This document shows, piece by piece, positions 1 to 9,477 of a stretch of 64,000 bases of DNA. The notes below the pieces were generated by a model. The model was not told the origin of the DNA and made no database searches. It saw only the letters and a list, made by a program, of their open reading frames with translations. The position numbers were made by a program, and so were the translations under genes. Source of the stretch: Diacronema lutheri. Its lineage: Eukaryota; Haptophyta; Pavlovophyceae; Pavlovales; Pavlovaceae. The stretch's first letter is position 1, and the number at the start of each line of letters is the position of its first letter. Where the stretch lies: positions 744,001 through 808,000 of the forward strand of contig JAGTXO010000001.1 in assembly GCA_019448385.1 (NCBI GenBank), given 5' to 3'.

Positions 1-265
1 CCGCGCCGCCCCGGTCTGTGGAGGTGGTTCTGACCGCGTTTGGGAAGATGTGTGACACAGGACATCTGCGCCTCCACGCTGAACCAGGCACTCCAGTTCA
101 GAGCGACCTCAACCTTCCCGGCCCGGCACAGGCCGCACGCGGCGCTCAGCGTAGCAATGCACACGCCGCGTCCTTGTGCCCCGTGCAGGCGCTCGCATCC
201 AAAGCGATGCGCGCCCCGCTTCAAGTCGTGCGGCGTGCGTGCACCGCTAGAAAGCGCGCCGACGC
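1..265. other. 3' flank of RPS9, no gene recognised
   Basis: GC-rich sequence downstream of the RPS9 stop codon. Short overlapping frames exist on the plus strand, but none has recognisable domains and they look like chance GC-rich frames. Confidence 0.5.
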
Positions 266-981
266 CTAGTCCTCGTTGTCCTCCTCCTCCGCCGCACCGC
301 CGCCACCGCCACCGCTCTTCGCCGCGTTCGCCTTGCGCTTCACGCGGCCGGGGCGGCCGCCACCAAACGGGCTCGAGAGCGAAAAGTCAATGTGTTTCTG
401 GCTGTCCGTGCGCACCATGAACTGCGGCACGTCGACAATCTGCTTGCCGACGCGGATGTGGCGCTGCTTGATCAGCACGCGCGCGTGGTGGATGCTTTTG
501 GCGAGGCCAAGCTTGAACACCTGCGTCTGCAGCCGGCGCTCAAGAAAGTCCTGCGCGGTGTGCGTGCGCCGAGAGAAGGCGCAGTGCCGACACGACGCGC
601 GCTGTCAGCGAGCGCGCCGGCCGCCCAGGGCTGCGCGCGCATTGCGCGCGTGCGACGCGGCGGGCTCACCGCCGCCTTGAGGGCGAGGACGTAATCGAGC
701 GTCAGGCGGTCCTCGGGGAGGACGCCGGTGCGCAAGAGGCGACGCAAAATAGCGGCGCCCTCAAACACGCGGCGCGGGTCCTTCTCATCGAGCGTGAGCA
801 GCACGCGCGACGCCTTGCGGATCTTCGCGAGGGCGAGCTGCACGCGCCAGACCTCGCGCTTGTTCTTGAGACCGTACTCGCCGATGAGCTTCATCTCTGC
901 GTCCATGCGCTCCTTCTCGAAGGGGCGGTTGGGCGTGCGGCTCGTCTTGCCATGGTTCCGCAGGAAGGTGGTCGACGGCAT
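266..981 (-). CDS. RPS9: 40S ribosomal protein S9 (uS4), two exons
   Basis: Small-subunit ribosomal protein uS4 (RPS9), which binds 18S rRNA near the mRNA entry side of the 40S subunit. The product is 198 aa (human 194 aa) and matches the family along its length: [32 protein letters not shown], the S4 RNA-binding segment [20 protein letters not shown] and the tail [20 protein letters not shown]. The frame is interrupted between LDYVLALK and [11 protein letters not shown] 119-bp intron at 551-669 (donor GTGAGC, acceptor GCGCAG) restores the family sequence with no loss, and the joined length is divisible by three. The C-terminus is rich in Gly and acidic residues, as in other eukaryotes. The gene diverges from the macro-domain gene with 85 bp between start codons. 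Confidence 0.97.
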
Positions 982-1066
982 CCTACGTACGCGGCGACGC
1001 TCTCCCTCAGGATGGAGACGCGTTCAGTGCACGGCGCGTAGCCCTGACAAGTCCGGGCGCCCTCAA
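982..1066. promoter_or_regulatory. shared divergent promoter RPS9 / macro-domain gene
   Basis: Only 85 bp separate the two divergent start codons, so both genes must start transcription in or around this interval. No TATA box is visible. Confidence 0.45.
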
Positions 1067-1942
1067 ATGTCCGGCACCTTTTGGCAGAAGTTTGAAGTAG
1101 AAGAGCCAGGCAGGATGGTGATCGACTTGGATGACGAAACGATTGATCTTTGCGACGACGACGCAGGCAGCGAGGCGCACGCGCAGGCTGCTGCCCGCGG
1201 CGTTGCAGGCGCGCCAACCCCGCAGCCTTTTCTCGCGCTGCGCGCGCCGACGGCCGGCATTGTGCGCCAAGTGGCGCTTCCCGGCGGCGTCGTCGACCCG
1301 ACGATCTGCGCGCACGCCTCCGCGATCGCGCAGCAGCTGAATTGCATCGGCGTGGACGGGCGCGGGCTAGCGGCCGCGGTGGCGGCCGCGTTTCCGTACG
1401 CGGACGTGTACGCGGGGCGCGAGAGGTCGGCCAGGTGGGGCGTCGCCGCGAAGGCCTCGTTCTCGCGCCCGGGCTCGATCGATGTGCGACGGCCCCGATC
1501 GGGCTCTGGCCCGATCGTCGTCAACATGTTCGCTCAATGGGAGATGGGCGCATCCTTCAAGTACAAGCGCGTGCCAGCGCCTGGCTCGATGCGAGATTCG
1601 CGCGATCAACGCGAGATCTGGTTCCAGGAGGGGTTGGATGCGATCGCAAGCATGCAACCACGGCTCGACTCGATCGCCTTTCCGCACCAAATCGGATGTG
1701 GTCTGGGCGGCGGGATTTGGGAGCACTACGAGAAGATGATTCGCATGTTCGCAGCGAGGCAAGCGCACATTGACGTCGTCATCGTTACGCGGTGTGGCGG
1801 CGGCGGGCGCGGCACAGGCGGGCGCGGCACCCCCGCACCGCGGACTGGGGGAAAGAGGGCGCGTGACGAGGACGCATTGGCTGAAGGACACGGCGGATTG
1901 GGTCGCAACTCGCGCATCGCCGCCTTCTTCGACAGAGCGTGA
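1067..1942 (+). CDS. macro-domain-like protein with SUMO-interaction and PIP-like motifs
   Basis: Product of 291 aa. The centre (about residues 85-240) reads like a macro domain, the fold that binds ADP-ribose or removes it from proteins. Features include a segment NCIGVDGRGLAAAVAAAFP, then GPIVVNMFAQWEMG, then FPHQIGCGLGGGIWEHYEKM, which matches the typical phosphate-loop and IGCGxxGG strands of Poa1p/ALC1-type macro domains. Residues 18-28 (VIDLDDETIDL) are a textbook SUMO-interaction motif followed by acidic residues. The C-terminus has a basic patch GGKRARDED and ends NSRIAAFFDRA, close to a PCNA-interacting PIP box with Asn in place of Gln. These motifs suggest a nuclear protein acting on chromatin or DNA repair; that is inference. 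I chose the ATG at 1067 because the frame upstream runs into the divergent gene. Confidence 0.75.
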   Translation: MSGTFWQKFEVEEPGRMVIDLDDETIDLCDDDAGSEAHAQAAARGVAGAPTPQPFLALRAPTAGIVRQVALPGGVVDPTICAHASAIAQQLNCIGVDGRGLAAAVAAAFPYADVYAGRERSARWGVAAKASFSRPGSIDVRRPRSGSGPIVVNMFAQWEMGASFKYKRVPAPGSMRDSRDQREIWFQEGLDAIASMQPRLDSIAFPHQIGCGLGGGIWEHYEKMIRMFAARQAHIDVVIVTRCGGGGRGTGGRGTPAPRTGGKRARDEDALAEGHGGLGRNSRIAAFFDRA

Positions 1943-1983
1943 GACGTCATTCCCCGGGCCCAGGCCAGAGCGCTCTGTCACAG

Positions 1984-3174
1984 TCACGCGAAGAGGTTCC
2001 ACGCTGACTCCACGCCACGTGACGCCGCGCCCGGACACCTGCTGGGCTGTGGGCAATGCGCCGCCAGGGCCGCGCGCGCGCACGCGGATGGCGGTGCAGG
2101 CTGCACCGGCCGACCCAGCTGCAAGTTTGGTGAGGCCTGGCTCACAGCTCTCCCGTCCGAGTGGTGCACAGCCACGCCATGCGCACGCGCCGCAAAGGTC
2201 GCATTGGCCTTGTGGTACGGCTCGAGCACGCCGCTCAGCCACGCCCGGACGATCCGCTCGACGAGCATCGCGAACACACCGGACGGCAGCTGTCGCAGGA
2301 CGTTCGTGCCGCTGCCCCCATCCGGACGCGCAGCGAGGAGCTCGCAGGCGCGCACTGCGCACCGCAGGCCAGGCGGGAAAAACTTGCGCGTCCGCTCTGT
2401 CCACCGGTGCTCCCACACGGCTAGGCCGCACGCGGCCGAGCAGCCATCGCGCAGCTCGTGCGGCGGCCTGAGCTCGGCCGACTGCGCGAGCCACAAGAGG
2501 GCGAGGCGCGGGGGTGACGGCTTTGCATGCAGGTCGCGCGTGCACGCTTCCGCAAAGAGATCGACACGAGCGTGAGCGCTTGGCGCCGCAAGCAGCAGAA
2601 GCTCGAGCAGCGCGCTCGCACCGCTGCCTCTGCCCGGCAACCAGCAGCTCGCCGTGCAGCCGGCCTCGGCACACGCACGCCCGTCAAGAAGCACACGGAC
2701 GCATGCATACGAGTCCCGACGGATAGCAAAGCAGAGCGCGCTGCACGCACGGACGCCGCTGTGCCGGTTCGTAAGGGAGTCGTGTCGCGCGCCGCGCCTG
2801 AGGAGGAGCGCGACCACGTGCGCGTGCCCTCGCGCCGCGGCTTGCATGAGCGCAGTCTCGCCGAGCGCACACTGCGCATCTACAGCGGCGCGAGCTGCAA
2901 TGAGGCACGACGCAACCTCGGCGTGTCCCTCGCAGCACGCGTGCATCAGCGGCGTGTCACCCGCGCTCGAGATGCAGTTCGGATTTGCACCGAGGCGCAC
3001 GAGTTCCTGCACGAGGTGCACGTGCCCACCCTCCGCGGCCGCGTGCAACGCCGTATATGCGCCCTCGTGCTCGTCGCACGCGTCCACGTCGACGTGCTCG
3101 AGGATGCGGCGCACGTGGCGCTCGGAACCGAGGCTTGCCCACCGTACGAGGTGCTCGATGCACCCGCTCTCCAT
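1984..3174 (-). CDS. ankyrin-repeat protein
   Basis: Product of 396 aa. The N-terminal half holds about four ankyrin repeats, seen as YTALHAAAEGGHVHLVQELV, GDTPLMHACCEGHAEVASCL, GETALMQAAARGHAHVVALL and a weaker CSALCFAIRRDSYACVRVLL. Ankyrin repeats bind partner proteins; no catalytic domain is visible. The C-terminal half is Arg/Ala/Cys-rich with one conserved-looking segment around LRQLPSGVFAMLVERIVRAWL, which could be a SOCS/F-box-type helix but is not diagnostic. The frame extends upstream into the transposon terminal repeat; the ATG at 3174, just outside the transposon, gives the sensible start. The MULE lies 30 bp upstream of its target-site copy, so it may have displaced the promoter. 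The gene is convergent with the macro-domain gene, 41 bp apart. Confidence 0.8.
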   Translation of the reverse strand: MESGCIEHLVRWASLGSERHVRRILEHVDVDACDEHEGAYTALHAAAEGGHVHLVQELVRLGANPNCISSAGDTPLMHACCEGHAEVASCLIAARAAVDAQCALGETALMQAAARGHAHVVALLLRRGARHDSLTNRHSGVRACSALCFAIRRDSYACVRVLLDGRACAEAGCTASCWLPGRGSGASALLELLLLAAPSAHARVDLFAEACTRDLHAKPSPPRLALLWLAQSAELRPPHELRDGCSAACGLAVWEHRWTERTRKFFPPGLRCAVRACELLAARPDGGSGTNVLRQLPSGVFAMLVERIVRAWLSGVLEPYHKANATFAARAHGVAVHHSDGRAVSQASPNLQLGRPVQPAPPSACARAALAAHCPQPSRCPGAASRGVESAWNLFA

Positions 3175-3204
3175 ATTCTGCCTCTGCCCACAAAATTCCC
3201 GTGA

Positions 3205-3213
3205 CGCGGAATT
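3205..3213. repeat. 9-bp target-site duplication, left copy
   Basis: CGCGGAATT occurs exactly at both outer edges of the inverted repeats (here and at 5118-5126). A 9-bp duplication is the usual length for Mutator-like transposons. Confidence 0.85.
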
Positions 3214-3496
3214 CAGATGAATTGAAGTCCGAACTCCGGAACTTCGCTGCATACCGAAATTCGGATCGCAAGACTGCGCAATACTTGCGGTCCGAATTTC
3301 GGATCGCACACGCGCGGCGAGTCTTAGATTCCGGAGAGCAGAAGCGTCGCCGTGATCCTCGCGAGTGAGCGCAATGGCGCGCGTGCCGCGCCCGCTACGC
3401 ATGCCCTGAACACCCTCACACCCGCCCACGCCCGCGCGACGCACGCCGAACGCACGCGCAGGCCCTGGCCGCGCCGACGACCACGCGCGCGCGGCG
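3214..3496 (+). repeat. left terminal inverted repeat of MULE
   Basis: 283 bp, reverse complement of 4835-5117 with very few mismatches. It contains internal CCGAAATTCGG-type palindromic blocks at about 3258-3305 that could be transposase binding sites. Confidence 0.88.
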
Positions 3497-3768
3497 CACG
3501 TTCGCCGCGTACACGGCCATGGGATCACGGGCGGCGACCTATTCGGGCATGGACATTGCCCTGGCTAGCATTTGTTGCGTGCCGTGCTGTCCGACATCTG
3601 TGCGCAACGAAGCCTGCGCGCCTCGGCGGTACATTGGCACGAGCCGGCGAAGAAGCAAGAGGCGACAAGCACACACCGCGTGCTGCTTGTTGGTGGGGAA
3701 GTTCAGATGCCCTCCACTTCCGCGATGCATGCATGATTGAACGTTCATATAAGAGCCTGCATTAGTGT

Positions 3769-4860
3769 TTACGCCGTGCCTGTCGTCGCGCCTCTGCCTC
3801 CGCGTCCGCGCCCGCATCCGCGCCCGCCCCCACGCTCGCGCCCGCGCCGCGACCCCGCACCCGCGTTGTATCCGCGCCCGCGCTCGAACCCGCGCCCGCG
3901 CTCGACTCCGCCCCCGCGCTCAATCCAGCGCCCGCGCCGGCGTTCGACCTGCGTCCGCGCTCGCTCTCTCCTTGGCCTTGCGCGGCGCGCCAACGTTTGG
4001 CTTGCGCTTCTTCTGCTGGGCCCCAGTGGTGCGCTTAGCGAGCTCGTCGATGTGAGGGATGCCCTCCACAGCTGCAGAGGCCGGCCGCTTGCGCGGGTTC
4101 AGCGTAGTGATGCCGGTCGCAGGCTCGACGTGTCGACGTGGTGCGGCTGACGGTGATGAGGCCAGTCGTGTGCTTCTCCGACTTCGCGCACAGCCGCGCC
4201 AATGGGCGCAGCTGGCTCATGATCGCCTGCTCGCGCTCAGCCGCGGTGAGCGGGATCGAACTGCCGCTGCCAGGCGCCTGCTGGCGAGGCCGGAAGCGCA
4301 GATCGGCGACGCGCCCGTTGATCCAGCCCTGCTCGCGCACACGCCAGCCAAGAGCGAAGTCCTCTGCCGTGAGCGGGTCGACGATGCGGTTGTCGAGCTG
4401 GTACTTGAAGCGCACGGCGAGCATGTGCCTGCACGGAGCCCTGCGCATGAAGCGGCCGGGCGCGCGCGGATGCCGGGCAGGCGGTGGATCAGAAGTGCGA
4501 GCTCTGCAGCGCTGCGCCTGCGTACTTGCGCGCGGCTGCGCACGGCTGCTCACCCGTGCGAGATGGGGTATTGGCATGAGCAGCTCACGAGCGTCGTTTG
4601 CCGGCAGACGAGCGGTTCGTCTGGCAAGAGGTTCAGGTCGGCCAAGCGGATGGTGCCCGGTTCAAAGCGTACGTACGCGCCGTCGTCCTCACCTTGGAGG
4701 CTCGTCGCCAGGCGCTCGGCGAGATCAATGCCATCAAAATCCCCGGCCGGCAGGTCAGCTTCGTCTGCGCCGTCCGTGTCGTGTGCGTCATCATCAGCGT
4801 CGCCGCCGGCTGCGCGGCCGGGAACGCGAGCGGTCGCCGCGCGCGCGTGGTCGTCGGCGC
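3769..4860 (-). pseudogene. MULE transposase C-terminal remnant with SWIM zinc finger
   Basis: Minus-strand coding remnant inside the MULE. Reading from 4860 it gives an acidic stretch (DADDDAHDTDGADEADLPAG), then YVRFEPGTIRLADLNLLPDE, then a SWIM finger CSCQYPISHG...PCRHMLAV (CxC...CxH), the DNA-binding module found C-terminal to the catalytic core in MuDR and FAR1 proteins. The SWIM motif is completed only if a 113-bp intron at 4441-4553 (GTGAGC...GCGCAG) is removed, which argues that the intron is real. After the helix-rich segment FALGWRVREQGWINGRVADL the frame shifts near 4115; the other frame continues GITTLNPRKRPASAAVEG and a basic tail. The DDE core is absent. A truncated, non-functional transposase is the best reading. 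Confidence 0.72.
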
Positions 4861-5117
4861 GGCCAGGGCCTGCGCGTGCGTTCGGCGTGCGTCGCGCGGG
4901 CGTGGGCGGGTGTGAGGGTGTTCAGGGCATGCGTAGCGGGCGCGGCACGCGCGCCATTGCGCTCACTCGCGAGGATCACGGCGACGCTTCTGCTCTCCGG
5001 AATCTAGGACTCGCCGCGCGTGTGCGATCCGAAATTCGGACCGCAAGTATTGCGCAGTCTTGCGATCCGAATTTCGGTATGCAGCGAAGTTCCGGAGTTC
5101 GGACTTCAATTCATCTG
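4835..5117 (-). repeat. right terminal inverted repeat of MULE
   Basis: 283 bp, inverted copy of 3214-3496. Its inner edge coincides with the point where the two arms stop matching. Confidence 0.88.
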
Positions 5118-5126
5118 CGCGGAATT
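5118..5126. repeat. 9-bp target-site duplication, right copy
   Basis: CGCGGAATT, identical to 3205-3213. Confidence 0.85.
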
Positions 5127-5160
5127 TGATCGAGAGCGAAGGACGACGCCCACGTGGTGG

Positions 5161-5349
5161 ATGTCCCTGTGGCAGCGCTTCCTCGCAGTCCCCGGGAGGC
5201 GCAAGGTGCTTGCAGGCGCAAGCCTTGTGTGCTTCGCTTCCGCCGGCCTCTTCTTCTCGCCTGCGATCGACTCGGATCTCAGGCCAAGCGACCGTCGCGT
5301 GGCGCAGCGGGCGCCGTCAGACGAGGGGCGCGCCGCGCGCGAGAACTGA
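5161..5349 (+). CDS. possible 62-aa membrane microprotein or upstream ORF
   Basis: An ATG-started frame of 62 codons that begins MSLWQRFLAVPGRRKV, followed by a hydrophobic segment LAGASLVCFASAGLFFSPAI long enough to span a membrane, then a polar tail. It ends 5 bp before the ATG of the LARP7-like gene in a different frame. It could be an upstream ORF in the LARP7 leader that limits its translation, a small mitochondrial or ER membrane protein, or chance. Its amino-acid composition is less Arg/Ala-biased than the shadow frames around it, which is why it is listed. Confidence 0.3.
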   Translation: MSLWQRFLAVPGRRKVLAGASLVCFASAGLFFSPAIDSDLRPSDRRVAQRAPSDEGRAAREN

Positions 5350-5354
5350 AGAGG

Positions 5355-6049
5355 ATGGCTTCCGCCCTGCCCGCGGAGGCGCGCGAGGCGCTGGTTCGGC
5401 AGCTGCGCTTCTACTTTTCGGACGCCAACCTTCGCCGAGACAAGTTTCTTCAGTCCAAGCTCGGTGCCGACGGGCGCCAGTGGATGGAGGTGGCCGTGCT
5501 CGCCTCTTTCAACCGAGTCGCGTCGCGGACGCGCGACGTCGGCCAGATCGCCGGGGCGCTTGCGGAGCTTGCGGAGGTGGAGCTCGACGCGGGACGTGCG
5601 CGTGTGCGTCGCCTCGAGCCCGTCGCCCCCGCCTCGCTCGAGGCCACGGACGCGCGCACCGTGTACGTCGAGAACCTGCCGCGCGCCGTGGAGCAGATGC
5701 GTCTCGGCCAGCTCCTTGAGGCGGCCGTCGGGCCCGTGAGCTTTGTGGCGCTGCCGAGATTCGAGTGGCCGGAGAGCAGGCCAGCCAAGGGCTACGCGTT
5801 CGTTGAGTTTGTCCACGAGCGCGACGCTGCGCGCGCGCCCGGTGCGGTCGTGCTCATGGGCGCGCTGACGGATACGGCCGCCGCCGAACAGGGGGTCGCT
5901 GGCCGCGCAGAGCCACCGCCTCCGCGCCGGCTGACGATCATGCCCAAGCGCGAGTGGCTCGCGCTGCGTGACGAGTACGCCGCGCGCGCGTCCGCGCAGC
6001 TCGAATGGGTCGGCGCGCAGCGCGACGCGGCTCGGCTGCGCCACCTGCC

Positions 6050-6080
<31 letters not shown>

Positions 6081-6866
6081 GGCGGCGAGGACGGTGGCAT
6101 TGCCGCCGGCGCGGCGATGGAGGACGGGTCGGCCGCGCTCACCGCCGCCGCCGCGGCGGAGCGGCGCGGCTATCTCGTGCGCGTCGACCGCATCCCCGCG
6201 CACGCGAGCCGGCCCGCCCTCGTGCGCGTCATCACCGAGGCGTGCGCCCAAGCTGCCCGAGCACACGCGCAGGCGGCGCGCGCGCGTGCGGCTGCGCCGC
6301 CGCCGGGAGGCGCAGCCGCGCCGGCCGCCGCGCCGGCCGAGGCGGAGGGCGTGCGCATTGCGCCAGAGTACGTTGACTTCCCCAAAGCCGCCGAGCCGGC
6401 AGTGGGCTACGCGCGCTTCTTGCTCGAGTCCTCGGCGCGCTCGTGCGCGCTCGCGCTACGCGGCTGCGTCATCGACGAGGACGGCGTGCACCTCGATCGC
6501 GCGGACGAGACGGTGAACGCTGAGCTGGGCCTTGGCGCTGAGCTGCTCAGCATGGATGCCGCGGTCGAGTACTGGCGCAAGGTGAACCTCGAGCGCGCGC
6601 AGCGCTGGCTCGCCCTTCAGCGGAAGCGCGGCCTCCCCGCCGATTCGCACGACGACCAGCCTCGCGCGCAGCGCACGGCGGGCGCGGGTGGGCGCGGCGC
6701 GGCGCGAGGGCGCGGCGAGCGTGGCCGCGGCGAGCAGCGTGGCCGCGGCGGCGGCGCACGTGGCCGCAGCGTGGGCGGTCGTGGCGCGGCGCGGGGCGCC
6801 GGGCCGGGCGTCAATCATGGTCCTGACGCGCAGAGCCAAGTGCACGTGCGCTTCGACGAGAACTGA
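5355..6866 (+). CDS. LARP7: La-related protein 7-like RNA-binding protein
   Basis: Product of 503 aa with the LARP7 domain order. Residues about 5-85 form a La motif (VRQLRFYFSDANLRRDKFLQ). Residues about 100-160 form an RRM (TVYVENLPRAV... KGYAFVEFVHERDAARA). Residues about 272-400 form a C-terminal xRRM-like domain (YLVRVDRIPAHASRPALVRV ... EPAVGYARFLLESSARSCAL ... AVEYWRKVNLERAQRWLAL). LARP7 proteins bind the 3' oligo-U end of a specific non-coding RNA: 7SK in animals, telomerase RNA in ciliates (p65) and fission yeast (Pof8). A ten-residue polyglutamine run (about residue 232) separates the RRMs, and the C-terminus is an RGG/RGR-rich tail. The ATG at 5355 is the last one before the La motif; the longer frame upstream lacks an ATG in good context. 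Confidence 0.85.
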
Positions 6867-6917
6867 CCGCTTGAGTGATGAAAGCATCGCCGGAGGCGCG
6901 ATGACACTTTGCACCAA

Positions 6918-9126
6918 TCAGCGCGCAACCGAGGAAAGGGACATGCCGATCCAGCGAGGCGCGGCCGCCTTGCCCCCCTTGCCGCCGCCTCCAACCACCG
7001 AAGCGTCGCTCTCCCGGCGGTGCGCGACGTGAACGCCCGACGTGGGGCTCACGACGGCCTGAGGGGCGCGCGCGAACAAGCCCGGCGCGCGAGCCGCGCT
7101 CGTGCGGATGGCCAGCCCGACCACCGGCCGGCTCAGGCGGCGCTGGCCGACGGACCGCGGCCCGCCCAAGCTGACCGCGCGCCTGCGCGGCTGCTCGGCG
7201 AGCGCGACGAGCCCCGCGTGGCTGTGCGAGCGCGCGGAGCGGATGGCCGGAAGTGGCGCTTGCAGCGCGAGGCCATCAAGACTCTGCGCGCGCCTCTCGC
7301 GTGCCGGCAGCCCAACGAGCTCGCGCAGCCGGGGCGCTGCGCCGCGCTCATCGTCGCTCAGCGCGAGCGCGAGCGCGCCGGCCTTGCGACTCAGTGTGAG
7401 GCTGTCCGGCTTGGGGTTGTCCGGCTTGCTCTGCGCGCGCCTGCGCAGCCTTGGCTTGGAGGGCGCGTCGACCGTCTCCGGCACCGGCCCCGCCGCTGCC
7501 GCCTCGGCGAGCGCGTGAGGCGCCGAGTCACGCGTAGAATGCCAGTCCGGCGTAGAATGCCAGGCGGTTGCAGGCATGGTACCCGTGCGCTTGAGCGCAA
7601 GCGCGGGCAGCGGGGGCAGTAGCGCGACCGCCGTGCGCGCGTGCCGGAGCAGCGGGGCGAGCGGCGGCGAGCGCGACGGCGGCTCTGCCCCTGGCGCGGT
7701 CGCTGCGGCGCGCGCTGGGGGCGCGTCCTCCGGCAACTCGTGCGGCCGGGCGTCGTTGGCCCGCGCCGGCTGCCTGTCGGGCGGCTCGGTGAGCTGCGCG
7801 CGCGTGAGCATTGCAGGCTGCGACTTGGAAGCGCGCATCGGCGACGCGGCGGACAAGCCCTGCGTGGCGCTGCGAGGCGAGAGGCCCGTACTCGCCGCGA
7901 GGACTGGGGCGCGCGTGAAACGATCGCGCTGCGCAGCCTTGCTCGCAATTGTCTGCTGATGGAAGCGCGCATTCTCCTTTGGCGGCGCGTACGCGGGCGC
8001 GCGCGACATGCGCGCGCGCGACTCAATGTGCAGGCCGCCATTCTTGACGACCAAGTTCATCACCTCCGCGTCCGAGCGCAGCATGCACGCGCCCGAGCGG
8101 GCGTCCGTTCGCACGATCAGCCGGATGGTTCGCTCGATGAAGCGGCCGTACGTCTCCTCCTCCATGTCGTCCGTGTTCACGTCGGCGAGCTCAAACCACG
8201 AGCGGAAGAAGGTGGCACGGTCGATCACGCGCTCCATCAGCGGCGTCGCCGCGTCCGGCCAGCCGCGCGTATCGCGCTCCCAGTCGAGCTTTGCGAGTAG
8301 GAACGCCTCGTGCGGATCGCTCCGCTTCATCAGGCAGAGGTACAGCTTGCGCGAGCTGGAGGCGGCGGAGGCGGGCGGAGGGGGGTGGGGAGGGGCAGGG
8401 GGCGCGCACGTCGGACGTGGCGCGCGGCGCGGCGCGCGGCGCTCGGCCAAGAGCGCAGCGCACAGTTGGGCGTATTGTTGCCAACCAATTGTCGCTGCGC
8501 CATCGTGCTCGTCGCTCGGCACGGCGCGCGCAGAGGCGGCGGAGACGGCCTGCCAGGCGCGTTCGAGCTCGGCCTGTACGACTGGGTCGCGGTACATGCG
8601 CTCGCGCCGCAGCATCATCGCCGGTGTATACCTGTGCGGGGACGCCGGGGGGGGGGCGAGTTCAGGGAGACGAGGGCGAGCGGGGTGGTGCGCGCAGCAA
8701 GAGGAGCGCTGGCGAGGAGCGCGCAGCGGCGCACCATTCTGCACCCTGCGCTGCCTGGCTGCGCAGCTGCTCGTCGACCAGGAAGCGCTCGTTGATGGTG
8801 TTGATGATGCCTTGCCACCGTCGGCGCAGGCGAGAACTGCGCCAGCAGCGCTGGATAGTAGAGACGGAAGGCCAGCTGCCGGGCCCGACCGCGTCAAGAC
8901 CAAAGGCGACAAGCCTGCGCAGCGCGCGCCGGAAAAAGAAAGCGCGCCAGCAGCGCTGGATGACGCTCGCAGCGTTCGTTCTGGCAAGAGCAGCCTCGGC
9001 GAGCGCCGCCTCCTCGCGCTCGCGCGCACGAACTGCGCGTAAAATCGACTCGTGCCGCTCGCGCCAATGCAGCTGGATGTAGGCTGCGGCTTCGTCGTCG
9101 TCCGCGCCTCCGTGGAAAAGTCGCAT
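6918..9126 (-). CDS. IQ-motif (calmodulin-binding) protein, two exons
   Basis: Predicted 701-aa protein. The first exon (9126-8735) carries three IQ motifs: AAAYIQLHWRERHESI, ASVIQRCWRAFFFRRALRRL and STIQRCWRSSRLRRRWQGII. IQ motifs bind calmodulin or myosin light chains. A 103-bp intron at 8632-8734 (GTGCGC...GCACAG) containing a 10-nt C tract joins it in phase to the second exon, and the joined length is divisible by three. The second exon has a conserved-looking central region (KLYLCLMKRSDPHEAFLLAK, VIDRATFFRSWFELADVNTD, YGRFIERTIRLIVR) and a long disordered Ser/Pro/Ala/Arg tail. I recognise no enzyme domain. A flagellar or cytoskeletal role would fit IQ proteins of this layout but is a guess. 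It ends 51 bp from the convergent LARP7-like gene. Confidence 0.75.
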
Positions 9127-9261
9127 GCAAGGCGAACGCTCCGAGCAAGCCCAACTTGCCTTCCTCCGGGCTCCTCGAGGAAAAGTCGAGTAGAGGCGCC
9201 ACCGATTTCTAGGTAAAACCAAAGGTTGACAACCGTTTCTACTTGCTCGAGGAAGGCGAGC

Positions 9262-9477
9262 ATGCCGCTCGTCGTCATCACGTGGATCCCGAAGGCGTCG
9301 CGGACGGCTGCGGTACGCAAGAATGTGGCAAAGGCGGTGATCGACGCGCTGACTAAGAGCGAGGCGGGTCTCGCGGCCGAGATCACGCCAGACAAAGTCG
9401 TCGTCCGATTTGCAGAAGCACAGGACGGCTGGGCACTTCCAGAGGGGTGGACGCACGAGACGGTGAAGAAGCCGTGA
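9262..9477 (+). CDS. small tautomerase (4-oxalocrotonate tautomerase/MIF-like)
   Basis: Product of 71 aa starting MPLVVITWIPKASRTA. Loss of the initiator Met would expose Pro as residue 1, the catalytic base of the tautomerase superfamily. The rest fits the beta-alpha-beta unit: strand, helix RKNVAKAVIDALTKSEAG, then strand DKVVVRFAEAQDGW. Length matches 4-OT subunits (about 62-77 aa). The substrate is unknown. An ATG further upstream is not used here because it would bury the catalytic Pro. The gene is divergent from the IQ gene with 135 bp between starts. Confidence 0.65.
   Translation: MPLVVITWIPKASRTAAVRKNVAKAVIDALTKSEAGLAAEITPDKVVVRFAEAQDGWALPEGWTHETVKKP

Larger units (their letters stand above)
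3214..5117 (-). mobile_element. Mutator-like (MULE) DNA transposon, 1.9 kb
   Basis: A 1,904-bp element bounded by nearly identical 283-bp terminal inverted repeats that begin CAGATGAATTGAAG and by a 9-bp direct duplication of the target. Long TIRs with 9-bp duplications are the hallmark of the Mutator superfamily. The interior, on the minus strand, retains the end of a transposase with a SWIM zinc finger but has no room for the DDE catalytic core, so the element cannot be autonomous. The two TIRs differ at only a handful of positions, so the insertion is recent on the scale of the genome. It sits between the ankyrin gene and the LARP7-like gene. Confidence 0.88.

Noticed and set aside
18-420. 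Plus-strand frames opposite the RPS9 second exon
   Set aside because: They overlap a clear ribosomal protein exon and consist of Arg/Pro-rich shadow sequence.
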